From Typha latifolia (taxonomy: Eukaryota > Streptophyta > Magnoliopsida > Poales > Typhaceae): 64,000 nt of DNA. This document shows, piece by piece, positions 13,364 to 24,722 of this stretch. The stretch is taken from the NCBI GenBank assembly GCA_019914945.1, contig CM034106.1:9362001-9426000 (forward strand), read 5' to 3'. The translations under genes were made by a program, and so were the position numbers. How positions within the stretch are numbered: the stretch's first letter is position 1; the number at the start of each line of letters is the position of its first letter. The notes beneath the pieces were generated by a model. The model saw nothing but the letters and a program-made list of their open reading frames with translations, did no database searches and had not been told where the DNA came from.

Positions 13364-14170
13364 GATAATCATATTAGGATATGAAGTATTAATTTAGAGA
13401 TCATTTTAGAGAAGCGGTCTCAGTTTTAGAATGAATGGGCTGAATTGTTTTCATCTTTAACTCATCTATATCAAAATGGAGGGTCCAAAGTTTGAAAATT
13501 TATTAAGTATTTCGTAGGGTCTAGCGAATAAAGTTGGCACAGATTGAGTCATGAGAATTAGGAGGTGATCTATAAGTTTTTTGTTAATTGCTACGTGTTT
13601 TAGTTATTAGTTTAGATTCGAGTTTGAATTCGTATTTAAAATTTTTTTCACATAAATTTTTTTTATTTACAATTGTCTTTTACACGCTTTAGTTTCCGCA
13701 TATTATCCACGTTTGTTAATAGATATTATAGTATATCTAAGTATTCACTTAAAGTTTCAATTTTTTTTAATAATTAAAATACTTAATTAGATAGATTTTA
13801 TCTTATTGTTTTAATAGTTTATACACGATCTTGAGTTGATATAAATATTATAAAAATTAATTTTGATTTCTTACTTCTATGATCCTTAGAGTATTATTTT
13901 AATTATTAAATTATGAGCAAAAATTAGAATATGTATTATGTATTAATCATAAATAAATATAATAATAATAATAATTATTATTATTTAACATTTCAATTAT
14001 AACTAATACATATTGATAATTTTACATGTATATAGTTAATTGATAAGATTGCTTCGTTTGGGTGTACGGAGGAGGAATCTTTTTGCAGATTAGCCCTCGA
14101 GGTAACAACTCTGATATTATCTGTTACTGGACGAAGAGAGAGAGATTAATTTGGAGGAGAGCGAGGTGGG

Positions 14171-14220
14171 TTCTCTTCTTCTTCTTCTTCTTCTTCTTCT
14201 TCTCCTTCTCCTTCTCCTTC
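14171..14220. repeat. (TTC)n microsatellite
   Basis: Interrupted TTC/TCC trinucleotide tract upstream of the PsbQ-like gene. Confidence 0.85.
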
Positions 14221-14435
14221 AATCTTGGCTTCTTTGCTTTTTCGTTGTAATCCCATTTCATCTCCTTTTTGGTGGTTTTCCGACGTATTCTTAGGAATTA
14301 TTTTACTCGAAGAACTTACGGTAAGAGTATAAATTGGTGTATTGGGGATTGGTAATCTCTCTGGATTAAGAGCTAGGCCTGCCTTAATTACTCTCTTCTC
14401 CCATCAGTTGTCGAAATTTCTTGCAAGCTATTCAG

Positions 14436-14475
14436 TCTTCTTCTTCTTCTTCTTCTTCTTCTTCTTCTTCTTCTT
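14436..14475. repeat. (CTT)n microsatellite
   Basis: About 13 CTT units. This is the second pyrimidine trinucleotide tract within 300 bp. Confidence 0.9.
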
Positions 14476-15095
14476 GTTGTGTTTTTATTTTCCATGAATA
14501 GTTGACCAAGGAATAAGGGGCAGGATGGTAATCTTGCCGAGTTCATGCAGGAAGAACTCGGGAAGGATACTCTGCAATACCCAGAGCTCTCTGCCGTTTT
14601 CTTGGTGTTGTTTCTTCCTCTCTCTTATTGTTCCTCTGTTTATTCTCTCTTTTACCCTTTGCCAGAAGCAAGTAGCTTTCTTTATATATCTATATATATA
14701 TATGGCAGTATATGTCAACCTTTTCTTTGTATTGTTTATGAACTCCTACTAAGACTTTTGCTAGATGAAATTATCATTGAAAAGGCTTTGAGTTTCCTGG
14801 CACCAAGAATGCAACAGAGTTCCTGTTTCCTAACAGAAGTTCTTTTTATGAGAGCTGTGCTCAAATCTCACAAGCTCTTCTTCTATGCAATTGTTCTTCG
14901 TTTTTTAATCCTAATGGCTTTCTATTCTGGCACCTTTCTTTGTCTCAAAGCTGATGCACTACATGACGCCAAAATATACCTCCTTTTTAGCATCTATTTA
15001 ATATCGTAGGTTAGATTTGTCAAACTATTGATGTCCTTTAAATTAGAAGTTTGAGATCCTGAGATCTGGGACTCTCTCCTTTGTGTGTCAAATAG

Positions 15096-15931
15096 GAAAG
15101 GAAGAGCTGCAGCAATGGAAGCTGAGAACATGGGATGCATTTTTAGGATCAGAAGTTGTGCGTCCGATCTGCTTTTAATGGAAGACGATGTGATCGACAA
15201 CGACGAAGATTTGTGGGAGTTGATCGGAAGGGAGATCAGGCTCAAGACCAACTTCTTGTTTTGTGATCTCAATCGCGTGATCTCGCGATCGAAAGGCAAC
15301 AAGCGCAAGAAGTCTCTCTCCGACCTTGGCAATAAGCTGTTCTACTTCATGGAGGAGGTATTATTATTATTTAACGTGATTGGTTATTTAGATGCTCAGC
15401 TGCTATTAGTCAGAAAATTAAAAAAGTTTCAAGTCAAGTCTATCATAGTGATATACTTTCTTAATTCGATTATCTCTATTAGGCAACATTCAAATTTTCC
15501 CTTGTTATTGTCCCAGAGTTCATCCTTGAGCAGCCTATATAGACCTATTAGGAATTAATACACCAACTGCAGCCAATTTGACCAGGATATTTAGATGTGT
15601 CTTAGTCGAATTTGATATGATTATATATATAAGGGGAGATTGTGACAATCCTAAATATTTAACGCATGTGACATAGCAAACTGATGAATGTGCTTACATA
15701 AACTTAGACAATTGATTGACATACATTTGGCTTCTTCCGACTAAAATGTTGGCTTGTGCTGAATGGCAGCTTGACGACGCGGTTAAGAGTCGAAACGTCT
15801 CCTTGACACAGGTCTGTTACAGTAATACAACTCGTGCTCTGCAAGAAGTAATGGCTGCTCTACTTCTTCCTAATGAGTTGGAGTATTGGAAGATTAGTTG
15901 CATTGCACTGAGGAGAGGATCAGAAAAAAAA

Positions 15932-15970
<39 letters not shown>

Positions 15971-15971
15971 G

Positions 15972-16003
<32 letters not shown>

Positions 16004-16030
16004 GGAGAAGAAGAACAGAAGCCTTGCTAG
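15096..16030 (+). CDS. PsbQ-like / photosynthetic NDH lumenal subunit (PNSL3/PQL3-like), apparently 5'-incomplete
   Basis: Two recognisable exons, 15096-15357 and 15770-16030, joined in phase 0 (GAG|GTATTA ... GGCAG|CTT). They encode the PsbQ-type helical bundle: MEAENMGCIFRIRSCASDLL, DEDLWELIGREIRLK, NFLFCDLNRVIS, LGNKLFYFMEELDDAVKSRN, then LQEVMAALLLP. In the family this follows a chloroplast/thylakoid transit peptide and an N-terminal helix; the mature protein sits in the lumen with the NDH complex. No convincing transit-peptide exon appears in the 1 kb upstream, so the N-terminus is missing or lies in an exon I cannot recognise. The first in-frame ATG is at 15115. Where relatives end after MAAL-P, this frame runs on about 45 residues through a (CAA)n tract read as polyglutamine and stops at 16030. 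It could be a decaying gene. Confidence 0.65.
15934..16003. repeat. (CAA)n microsatellite in coding frame
   Basis: About 23 CAA units with one GAA interruption. In the frame of the PsbQ-like gene it reads as polyglutamine. Confidence 0.9.
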
Positions 16031-17680
16031 TTTGGTTGATTTACTTGAAGGAAAGAGAAGGCTCTGTTTGTACTCCATATTAATGAGTAACACATCACTT
16101 GTGTTTAGTAGAGATGCGTAACTGCTAACCATTCGCAAGCTTTGTCCCTCTTTTATTTTTATTTTCATTTTTTTTTATCTCAAAGGTCATTCATTTTTTT
16201 TTTTTAACTCCCATCTTAATTCTTGAGAACTTGGGGGTCATTAATCACAAGAATAAACAATAGACTGATTCAACCTTCTCAAGAAATAAAGTCTGATCCA
16301 GACGGAGATAATATAAGCAATATACAACCACAACAATATGCATATATTATGTAAGTAATTTTCATCAGTTTAAGGTTTTTCGCAATGATTAGCCCTGTCG
16401 GAATAAATAAATAAACCCTAGCATTACTCACTCAATCATGAATGTTGCAGTTCCTGCAGTTAAAATTATTGTTTAGATCTATGGTGCATTTTAATATGTC
16501 CCAGAGAATATGCGTACACCAAATAGTAAAAAAATTACAGCGAAAAGTTTAAAATCAATACGGAAACTAGAACCAGGAGTGCAAGGGTTCATATTGTTGC
16601 AAATTACGACCGTTGATCATGGCCTTGTGAAAATGCAGTTCCTCCAAGAAGAATATAGGGTATAGCATTAGCTTTTAACTGTGGTTAACAAAAAAGGCTT
16701 TTCCATTTACAAAACTACCAGTTGTAATGCTGCCCTAACAGTTCTGCATACCTTCTCTATAAAATATGTACGTATATACTTGACCTAGCAAAATCTCAAC
16801 ATATCGTATCAGGTAATATAACGAACACCCCGCAGCATGCAGTGGTTTCTACTCGCTCACTTCTGGTTCTCCCATCAGCATCACGATTAGGATCTTACAC
16901 ACTCTTCCTGATCTGACTGCATCCAGGGTAGAACTCTGAAGAAAACAATGACATTTCTACAGAGGAAAGATTGTGTAATTACAGTATTCAGGCACTTCTA
17001 ATCCCCATCACCCGCTTACTGCTGTTTGGTACATGTGCCTTCAAAAAATACAACAATGTCAAAATGGGCATGTTTGATTTCAACTTCTCTGATATAAAGA
17101 CTCAAGGACAGAAGAGGAAAACAAAACAGAGTTGGTAGATTCCTGAAATGTATGAAGGTTCAAACTAAAGCCGCATGTTTATGCCTTATTAGTAGGCCAT
17201 TCAAATATAGAGTAAACCACTTTTACAGTTTGAGCCCAGCTTCAGAAAGAATTTCTTTTGAGTTTTCCTGATCACTAGTTCTTAAGTCTATTTGTTTCCT
17301 AATGTTGCAATATTTTTTACCCAAAAATTGATTTCATGCACACAAACCATATTATCCAAAATAAATCTTTTTTTTATGAATGCACTTTAATAATAATTAA
17401 TTAATTCCGAATTACCCTACAAAGCCAGATAGTAATCAGCTTTGTGACAATTTTGTAACTGCAGTTTAATAAGCTAATAGGGCTGTACTCTTCAATTCTC
17501 TCAGCTCCATCAAAACTAGCATTGCATAATTCAGTATATGTAAAGCTCTTTTCCCATTATACAAAACCTGAAAAATATTTAGTCACTACATCAATAGTGT
17601 TTGCATATTTCACAACTCAAATTCCTATTTTGAAAGGAGAGCATTATGATTAGGACCATTTTTATTTCCCAAGGTCTTTG
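16031..17680. other. Intergenic
   Basis: 3' region of the PsbQ-like gene and spacer. No gene or clear repeat seen. Confidence 0.5.
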
Positions 17681-17689
17681 GTTGAGAGC

Positions 17690-18420
17690 ACATGTTAGAA
17701 CCGAAAAAAAAAAGGGTTGAGAGAGGAGGGTGCACGTGCAACCCCCTCCCTTCTCCCTCTTCGGCACGCGATTAGGCAGTCGTCGAAATCTCGCCGAATC
17801 CAAATCTAATTTAGATTTTGATTTTGCACTATAAATTAAACCCTAATTTTTCTCTCTCCTCAACCCCTTCCCCCAGCCGTTTCCCTTTTTTCTTCCTCTC
17901 CTCCGCTTTCTTCTTTCTCACCGTCGAAGTCACGCAGTGGAATTAGCCTGCCGGAGTGCCGCCGGAGCCATCGGAGACCACCACGTGACTCCTTGGTAAG
18001 CCCTCTTCCACCACTCAATTTTAATTTTAGTTTAATAGGTTAAAACAAAAATACATAATTTATGGGATTTCAGCTTCGCTGGCAATTCACGTCGGCAGGC
18101 GACTTCAGGTCGTTGCTGCTCGTGTGCCAAAGCCTCGCGTCGTCGACCTCGTGTCGCAGGCACACTTCCCTGAAGTCTTCGTGGCTCGATGTGATGATGG
18201 TGAGGGTTAGAAAGGAAGAAGAAGAAGACGGGATGGTTGGGTTTGGTTTTAGTGGAATTTGGGTTAAATGAGGTTTGGATTGATCGGGTGGAGTGAGGAT
18301 TAGGTTTAGTTAGTTAATGGGTTTATATTTTGGGTTTGGTTGGAATTAAGTTAGGAAGGTACTAGAAGATAAGTATTAATCCCCAAAATTATGGGAATTA
18401 ATTCCCCAAAATTATGAAAA
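17690..18420 (+). mobile_element. Promoter-like block, possibly a solo LTR
   Basis: ACTATAAATTAAACCCTAA (TATA at 17830-17836) is followed by a CT-rich leader, a splice-donor-like CCTTG|GTAAGC at 17996 and an acceptor-like TTTCAG at 18071. The next open frame is short and matches nothing I know. This could be a retroelement LTR or an orphan promoter; no LTR ends or target duplication were identified. Confidence 0.3.
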
Positions 18421-18841
18421 CTAATTGAGATAAGAAAAAAATTTATCTTCCAGATCTGAATTTCCAAATTTCAAAATTTCGAAATTCAAAATTAAAGATA
18501 AAAGAGGAAACAAATAAACTAAATTTCGAAATTTGACTTTTTTTTTTACAGAGATGCTCTTTCTTTTTCTTTTTTATTTACAACGAGAAAAGAAGATCTA
18601 GTAAATAAAGCTTACTTTTGATGATCTTGTAACTTTGTATGGATATTTGGTGATGATAATGGTTTCTTTTTTTCCTTGTTGAGGGTGATTTCCTTACGCA
18701 ACTTGGATTCAAATCTTGATGTTGTCGGGCGAAGGATCTCGTAGCGCTCCGGTGTTCGTGGGGCAATTGATCTGACGAAGAAAAGATGTGGCGCCGCATA
18801 GAATATAGGCGGTGAAGCATCCATAAACTGGAAAACGATCT

Positions 18842-19090
18842 GCTCTGATACCAAAGATGATGCAAGATAACGTCTCAATTGCAAGAAGTAGGAAAAATAA
18901 TCAAACCCGGAGAATCCACCAACCGAGGAGTCGGAATCTAGCGACGTTAGAGTCTACCAACAAACACTCAATATGTTAAAACTCTCAAAGTATTCATTAA
19001 TTAATAAAAGAAGATTACAAGCCTTTATATAGGTAAAATAAAATAAAAAATAAAAAGACGAAAATAGCCCTAGAAGGTTGTTAGGTTTTT
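18842..19090 (-). mobile_element. LTR-retrotransposon remnant: LTR end plus initiator-Met tRNA primer-binding site
   Basis: On the minus strand, TGGTATCAGAGC at 18853-18842 matches the 3' end of initiator tRNA-Met, the usual primer-binding site of plant Copia elements. Just upstream on that strand lies an LTR-like stretch with a TATA box (CCTATATAAAGGC, 19032-19021). The sequence beyond the site (18841 down to about 18580) has only broken short frames, so gag/pol is absent or unrecognisable. Confidence 0.6.
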
Positions 19091-19189
19091 ATTTGTTGGC
19101 AATTGTGTACAAAATATTCTAAGTATATTTTTTCATGTATATGAGCTTTACACAAGTCTAGAATATCTCTGGTTTGAAGAATTGCAAGA

Positions 19190-19392
19190 TTATTGGAGAA
19201 AAGCCACCGCGTTCACAAACGCGTTCGAACGCGGATACTGCGTTCACACAGACAGAGAGCCGCGTTCACAAACGCATTTGAACGCGGGTACTACGTTCAC
19301 ACAGACCGAGAGTTGCGTTCATAAACGCGTTCGAACGCAACCTGAAGAATTTAAGCTGTCGCGTTCGAACGGGCTCGAGCCCGTTCGAACGC
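19190..19392. repeat. Tandem GCGTTCGAACGC-type repeats ending in a 32-bp perfect palindrome
   Basis: Three units of about 53 bp carry GCGTTCACAAACGCGTTCGA-like sequence. They are followed at 19361-19392 by a perfect palindrome whose 16-base arm is GCGTTCGAACGGGCTC, centred on CTCGAG. It lies just upstream of the 44-bp repeat block of the Copia-like LTR. Confidence 0.85.
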
Positions 19393-19413
19393 ACCAACAA
19401 AGTTTAAGAATAT

Positions 19414-19719
19414 TGTACTTTCGTGAGTACGGATAAGATTAGGATTTGACTCTATCTTGTACTTTCATGAGTGCGGATAAGATTTGAATTTGGCTCTATC
19501 TTGAAGATCGTGAGTACGGATAAGATTTGGATTTGGCTCTATCTTGAAGATCGTGAGTACGGATAAGATTTGGATTTGGCTCTATCTTGTACTTTCGTGA
19601 GTACGGATAAGATTTGGATTTGGCTCTATCTTGTACTTTCGTGAGTACGGATAAGATTTGGATTTGGCTCTATCTTGTACTTTCGTGAGTACGGATAAGA
19701 TTAGGATTTGGCTCTATCT
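19414..19719 (+). repeat. Tandem repeat, 43/44 bp x 7
   Basis: Seven units with core GTGAGTACGGATAAGATT. Five units start TGTACTTTC and two start TGAAGATC. They lie directly upstream of a TATA box and look like U3 enhancer repeats of an LTR. Confidence 0.9.
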
Positions 19720-20240
19720 TGGAGATCATATATAAGGATTGTGAAACCCTATCTCTAGGGTAGTTGAAGAAGCATTATTGAAGGAGACTTCTTGAGGCTA
19801 CAACGGTTCTTCAACTAACAAGGTTCCACTCATCTACAAAAGTTAATCTTTCGTCTTAAGGGCTATCTAGACGAAAGATCAATCTCGAGGGTTACTGAGA
19901 TTGTACTTCAATCACGAGAAGCGATGAATCGTGGGTTCTAGCGAGCAAGACTGAGAGGAACAAAGTCGTTTGGATCGACGGGTTGTTTTGTGAGTCAGTC
20001 TTATAACTGCTACTATTCTAGTTATTGGTTTTAATCCGAGTTTGGATCCGTAGTTTTTTCCCGTTTGGGTTTTTCCACGTTAAAATCTCGGTGTTCATCT
20101 CTGCTTTCGTTCTTAATATTTCTACGGACTTTTACTTAAGCGAACGAGCGTGATCATTGCCTAGTGTTTAGATACATACGTGTGTCTAGGGATTTTTTCA
20201 AAGGTGGCTAGTCACAACCCTCGTTAAGTCAAATGACCAC
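19414..20240 (+). mobile_element. Copia-like LTR (solo or truncated)
   Basis: Order: enhancer-like tandem repeats, TATATAAGG at 19729-19737, a transcribed-leader-like region, then at about 20057-20096 CCCGTTTGGGTTTTTCCACG, a block found in the R/U5 part of many Tork-type Copia LTRs. No primer-binding site, gag or pol follows, so it appears solo or truncated. The exact ends are not determined. Confidence 0.5.
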
Positions 20241-20379
20241 AGGTGCAGCCCTTTTGTGCCTACGAGAATAAACGGGACGAATAATTGTGTCCCCACTAAA
20301 TGTCTTTCGCATATTTAGAAACTAACCTAACAAGCAAAACAAATAGAAGATAACTCTATAAACATTGCATTCTTATCGA

Positions 20380-20545
20380 GCGCGTTCGAACGGGGTCAGG
20401 CGCATTTGAACGAGCAAAATATGTTCTCTGTATTTACGAACGTATGCAGGCATTCAAATGAAGACGGGCGTGTTCAAATAGGCAAATTACATTCTCTATA
20501 CTTACAAACGTATGCAGGCGTTCAAATGGGGTGTTCGAACGTGGC
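20380..20545. repeat. Second TTCGAACG/ATTTGAACG repeat cluster
   Basis: About two diverged 75-bp units sharing TTTACGAACGTATGCAGGC. The word family is the same as at 19190-19392, and the two clusters flank the LTR-like block. Confidence 0.7.
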
Positions 20546-20639
20546 AGTCGAAATTCTTATTCTTTGAAAACATAAGTGATTCAGCTCGAGACAGTTAGGT
20601 CCAACCCAAGTCGTATCACAGATCTACATTAAAGGTAAA

Positions 20640-21190
20640 GTCTTGCACTTGTAGTGGACTGCGTCAGTAGAGCCTGTTAGTCTCTAGCATCGAGCCATCA
20701 CTTATTTTCACTGTCAAGTCCCCGATCAGTTCTATTTTGAGCCCAACCTCTCCTAGGAGCCTTCCGTCTAAGAAGTTGTGAGTACTTCATGTGTCTATCA
20801 AGATCAGAACCATGGCTCGCTTGATCATCCCGTTCACCCACAATGCCTTCGGTGTAACCATGCTCGAGTACATGTGCAACGACGCTCCTACTGCCATCTC
20901 TTCTTCTTTCTCCTCCTTCACCTCGCCTACCAATAATTCTCATTACTCCTCCTCTAGATTCTCCACAGCGGCATTGTCATCATTTTCAACCTCTGGTCTG
21001 TCGAGAAGCAAGACGGTGCCCCTTGGTTGTGAACAACAATGTCTGTGCATGTACTTATCATCACAATAGAAACATAGCCCCTTGGAGTGCCGCTCCTACA
21101 CTTGAGGGCCAAGATCACTAACCGGAGAAAGGAGTGAGTGCTTAGAGGGGTCCGGTGGCTCACGGACGACGAGTGCCCTCCTTCACACAG
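20640..21190 (-). pseudogene. Ty3/gypsy gag-protease fragment, disabled
   Basis: Minus-strand translation gives a CCHC-like zinc knuckle (KGLCFYCDDKYMHRHC, with the final spacing altered) and, further on, VLILIDT-stop-STHNFLDGR. The latter is the retroviral-type aspartic protease motif with its DTG glycine codon changed to TGA. A stop also precedes the zinc knuckle. Relatives continue into reverse transcriptase and integrase; neither is present. It is a plant retrotransposon remnant inserted among LTR debris. Confidence 0.75.
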
Positions 21191-21274
21191 AGACGGAAAA
21201 GAGGAGAAAAAAAATAGAGAGGAAAAGAAACTACAGTTGGCTGCGAAAGAGACGAGAAAAAGGGAGAGAAAGGA

Positions 21275-21282
<8 letters not shown>

Positions 21283-21332
<50 letters not shown>
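21283..21332. repeat. (AT)n microsatellite
   Basis: About 25 uninterrupted AT units. Confidence 0.95.
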
Positions 21333-21336
<4 letters not shown>

Positions 21337-22828
21337 ATTTATAGATTAAGGAATGACCCAATCTAAATATTCCCGTTGAAGATTTTGGATCAACTTCTAT
21401 CAAAACAAAGACATGCAAGGTGGAGAGAAAGAAGGCAATGTAGCGCATGCACCCACCCAGCATGTGCGCCTCATTTTTCTTTTTTAAGGATGTTACAATG
21501 GACCACTGAATTTGAGTGTCTACTCTTGCAGTCCATGAGCAATCTCTAGACATAATCTATAGATATAGGTATATTCTAGACGAGGAAAATCGAGAACTTA
21601 TAATTTTTGGATTCTTCTACAGTTCTATGCTTTGAGCAAATTAAGATAAAAGCCACACAAAGCTAACTGATCTTAACTTGTACATCACATAAGCATTTCG
21701 TTTAGAATGGTCCAAGCAAAGCTTCTGCACAGGCTTCCATGCAGTACTACAAAAATACATCACCCTTTTAAGAACCTTCTAGCATAATCTAATATTGCTA
21801 CTTTAATGTACCAAATGCTTTAGAATGATGCATGATCTAATATTGCTAATTTAGTGCACCAGGCACTTTCAAATGATTCAGAATCTAACATTTGTACTTT
21901 AATGTACAAAATGACTTAGAGAGATAATACCTCTATCCACCTCTTCTTTGTTCTGTTAGATCAAATGGAAGATAACAACAGGATCATAACCCAAGAGCTA
22001 GCTTAAATTAATGCATCTCAAGCTGTAAGAGTTCAATAAGCCAATAAGATTGAATGCATTCATATTATAGTCAAAAGTATCAGAAGGGCCTTCTGGTTAC
22101 TGATTAGTTAAAAATATAACCAAAAGAATGCTGACATCATCTATAATAATGTTCTTCTAATCAAGAACAACCAAATACGCCGCCAGGGCTGTCATATAAT
22201 CATGAAAATATCATCATAAGTAGCTGCACTTCTCGTACACTAGCTGTCTGCACCGAGAACATTTCCTAAATTTACAAATGTGTTTGTATAATTTAACTTC
22301 TTGTTTTACAAGCCATAAACTCAAATATGTCATCATTATTGATTTCAACATCGGCGGCAATCAGTTATAGATCAACCGCCTCTCTCGTGAGCCCTAACCA
22401 ACACCGATCACTTCAACCAACATAGATACAATAAAGCCTCACCTTGCTCTCTTCCCTATAATAAAGCATAAAACCTACGATCTAAACAACCTTATACAAA
22501 ACAAACAAGCAGTAAATCTACGGCAAACAAGAACCCTAAAATAGTAATTCGGCAGAAACTTTCGAAATCCTAGCCGCCTCATATCCTAAATTAATAAACA
22601 TCAAGAAGATATCATATCTTCTAAGGAAGTAATTGATACGAAAAGAAACTGGTTGCAAAACTCCGAAGCCCAAAGTTTACCGAATCAACAAGTAATCTGT
22701 TTATCACACAATTCTCTCAAAAAAACGAGAAAAAAGCGCACGAAACCCTACCGACATGGAATAGAAGAATCAAAATGACAATGTTGAGGAGAGAGAGAAA
22801 GAGAGAGAAGAAATCGTAAAAAAATTAC
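21333..22828. other. Intergenic; possibly the body of a noncoding minus-strand transcript
   Basis: No reading frame of useful size on either strand. It lies directly downstream, on the minus strand, of the orphan promoter and leader at 22829-22920. ATGATGA words occur on the minus strand near 22340 and 22214, but no complete C/D snoRNA could be assembled. Confidence 0.4.
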
Positions 22829-22920
22829 CTGGAAAGAAGCAAGAATCCGCTACGGCGAGAGGAGATGGAGCGAGCGACGGAAGAATGAAGAATAGTGGAG
22901 TCTTGGCCGACTTATATAGG
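22829..22920 (-). ncRNA. Orphan promoter and first exon, minus strand
   Basis: The minus strand has a TATA box (CCTATATAAG, 22920-22911), a pyrimidine-rich leader with no ATG, and a splice-donor match CCAG|GTAATT at 22829/22828. This is the structure of a 5' UTR exon. No coding exon is visible downstream, so the transcript may be noncoding, encode a very short peptide, or be a relic. Confidence 0.35.
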
Positions 22921-22967
22921 ATAATAGGAACCCAGGGCCAAAACTGAAGATCCGACCCGGTATACGG

Positions 22968-22991
22968 ATATATATATATATATATATATAT
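22968..22991. repeat. (AT)n microsatellite
   Basis: About 12 AT units, just upstream of the orphan minus-strand promoter. Confidence 0.85.
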
Positions 22992-24586
22992 TCCCCTTAT
23001 ATTTGGCGTAAAGTTATTCCGTATCCCTTAACCACCTTCTACTTATAATAAATATAAATTAATAACGTCATTAAAAGAATGTTTAAAATTATTAAATATC
23101 CTCATTATTTTTATTAGAGATTACAATATATTCAAGGAGAAAGATTTTTGTTTAAAGAAGGGTATTTTAGTCCATAAAAATTAAAGAAATTGTGGGAAAA
23201 TAGATTTTCAACTCTTATTTTAAAGTCTTTAGGCTTTGGCGTCGTTAATAATTTTGGTAGAAAATTTAATAATCCCACATTAGTTCTAAGTAGAGGGTGG
23301 TTAAATTTCATATAGGCTATAAGTATATGGTAGTTAAGTGATACGAAATAATACAGAGGGACATCTTAATGCCAAACTATAGAAAGATAAAAATAGGAGG
23401 TCAAAATAAAATGGAGGAGAGGAGACACTAAGATCGCAACCACTTTAAAAGGAGAGAGGAATGAATGCTTCGAGAGTCTAAGGCAATAGCTCCCCAAGGG
23501 AAAAACAACTTACAAACTAGTTTATTCAGGTTCTAAACAAAATTTATAGGAGTGATAAATAGAATTTTTGTGTTATAAATTAAAATAGGTTATTCAGGTG
23601 ATAAGCATGTTATTTAGGTTACAATCAAATTATCGTGTCATAAACATATTGATCGGTTAGATAATAAATAGTTAAATGGTTAAATGATTAGGTTAATAAA
23701 CACAAATACGATTTGATTATTAATTAGGTTAGACAAGTTGATCCATTTATGAGCCAAACTAGATTAGACTATAACTAAATTAATTTAAAAGCTAAATTAT
23801 TATATCATGTTATTGAGTCAATCAACTTTTGTCATCCCTAGTATTTATGATCAAACCAATTACTAAATTGAATGGAGTAGTTATAATTTGGACTTACCAA
23901 TGATTCATTGCTCATGACTATATTTATAAGGTCTTATTTGCTCAAACTTTCAATATAATACTTCTCATGATTAATTTCTAATCTTAATGACTCTTGAAAT
24001 TAATCTTTTTGTCTTAATAACTCTCAAAATGAATAGTCCAAACTATATTTCAAAAGATAAAAAATAAGTGGGCCTGGACTAACATTTATCTATAAAAAAA
24101 TACTAAAAGAAAAAAAAAAAGTTTTTTTACAAAGATAAAAAAAATTCCCCTAGAATCTATAAAATATAATAGTTTAAAACCATTTCTAAGGCGATTTCAA
24201 TCATTTTTTATGATGAAATCTTTCATGCTGATATCAAGTCATTGAGAAAAGGGGATCAGAAGGAGGCAGTTAAAGATAATGTTGTAGGTAAATAGAACAA
24301 TCGTTACCCAGTAACCTATTTCCCAAACCATATTTACTCTCAAGGTGTTTTTTTCTTGAGAAAGTATCCTTACACTGAGGTTCGTTGAAATCACTGATTA
24401 CAGAGAAGATCTAGTTCTAAGCTAAGACCAAATTTTATAACTATCTATACATATAGCTAATTTAGTTAGAAGATGGGCGGTGATATTGTTACTCCTAATA
24501 GAAAATATTTCTACGGTGTTATTTTAAAATGAATAATTTTGTGAATAAATATTTAGATTAGACACATTTTCATAATTATAACTATT

Positions 24587-24722
24587 TGTTAGTTATTTAA
24601 CTATTATAACTACATTTTAATTATCTAACTATTTTCTAGTTATTTAATTACCATAATTATATTTCAGTTATCCAACTACTTTTTAGTTATATAATTATTT
24701 TTTAGTTATCTAACTACTAGCA
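24587..24722. repeat. Imperfect TAGTTATTTAACTA-type tandem repeat
   Basis: Six or so units of about 20-25 bp built on AGTTAT(T/C)TAACTA. Confidence 0.6.

Larger units (their letters stand above)
11248..14060. other. Intergenic, AT-rich
   Basis: Contains the Lunapark 3' UTR, an (AT)n microsatellite at 12871-12897, a five-unit tandem repeat at 13254-13363, and AATAAT runs near 13960. No gene supported. Confidence 0.5.

Noticed and set aside
14545..15009. 154-codon frame upstream of the PsbQ-like gene
   Set aside because: Considered as the missing N-terminal exon, but it lacks transit-peptide character, has TATA-repeat-derived residues and does not splice into the known frame.
20954..21553. 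199-codon minus-strand frame containing a run of Tyr-Ile
   Set aside because: Runs through the (AT)n microsatellite and overlaps the gypsy remnant in another frame.
22000..22400. C/D snoRNA suggested by ATGATGA and CTGA words on the minus strand
   Set aside because: No pair of boxes with a terminal stem and correct spacing could be assembled.
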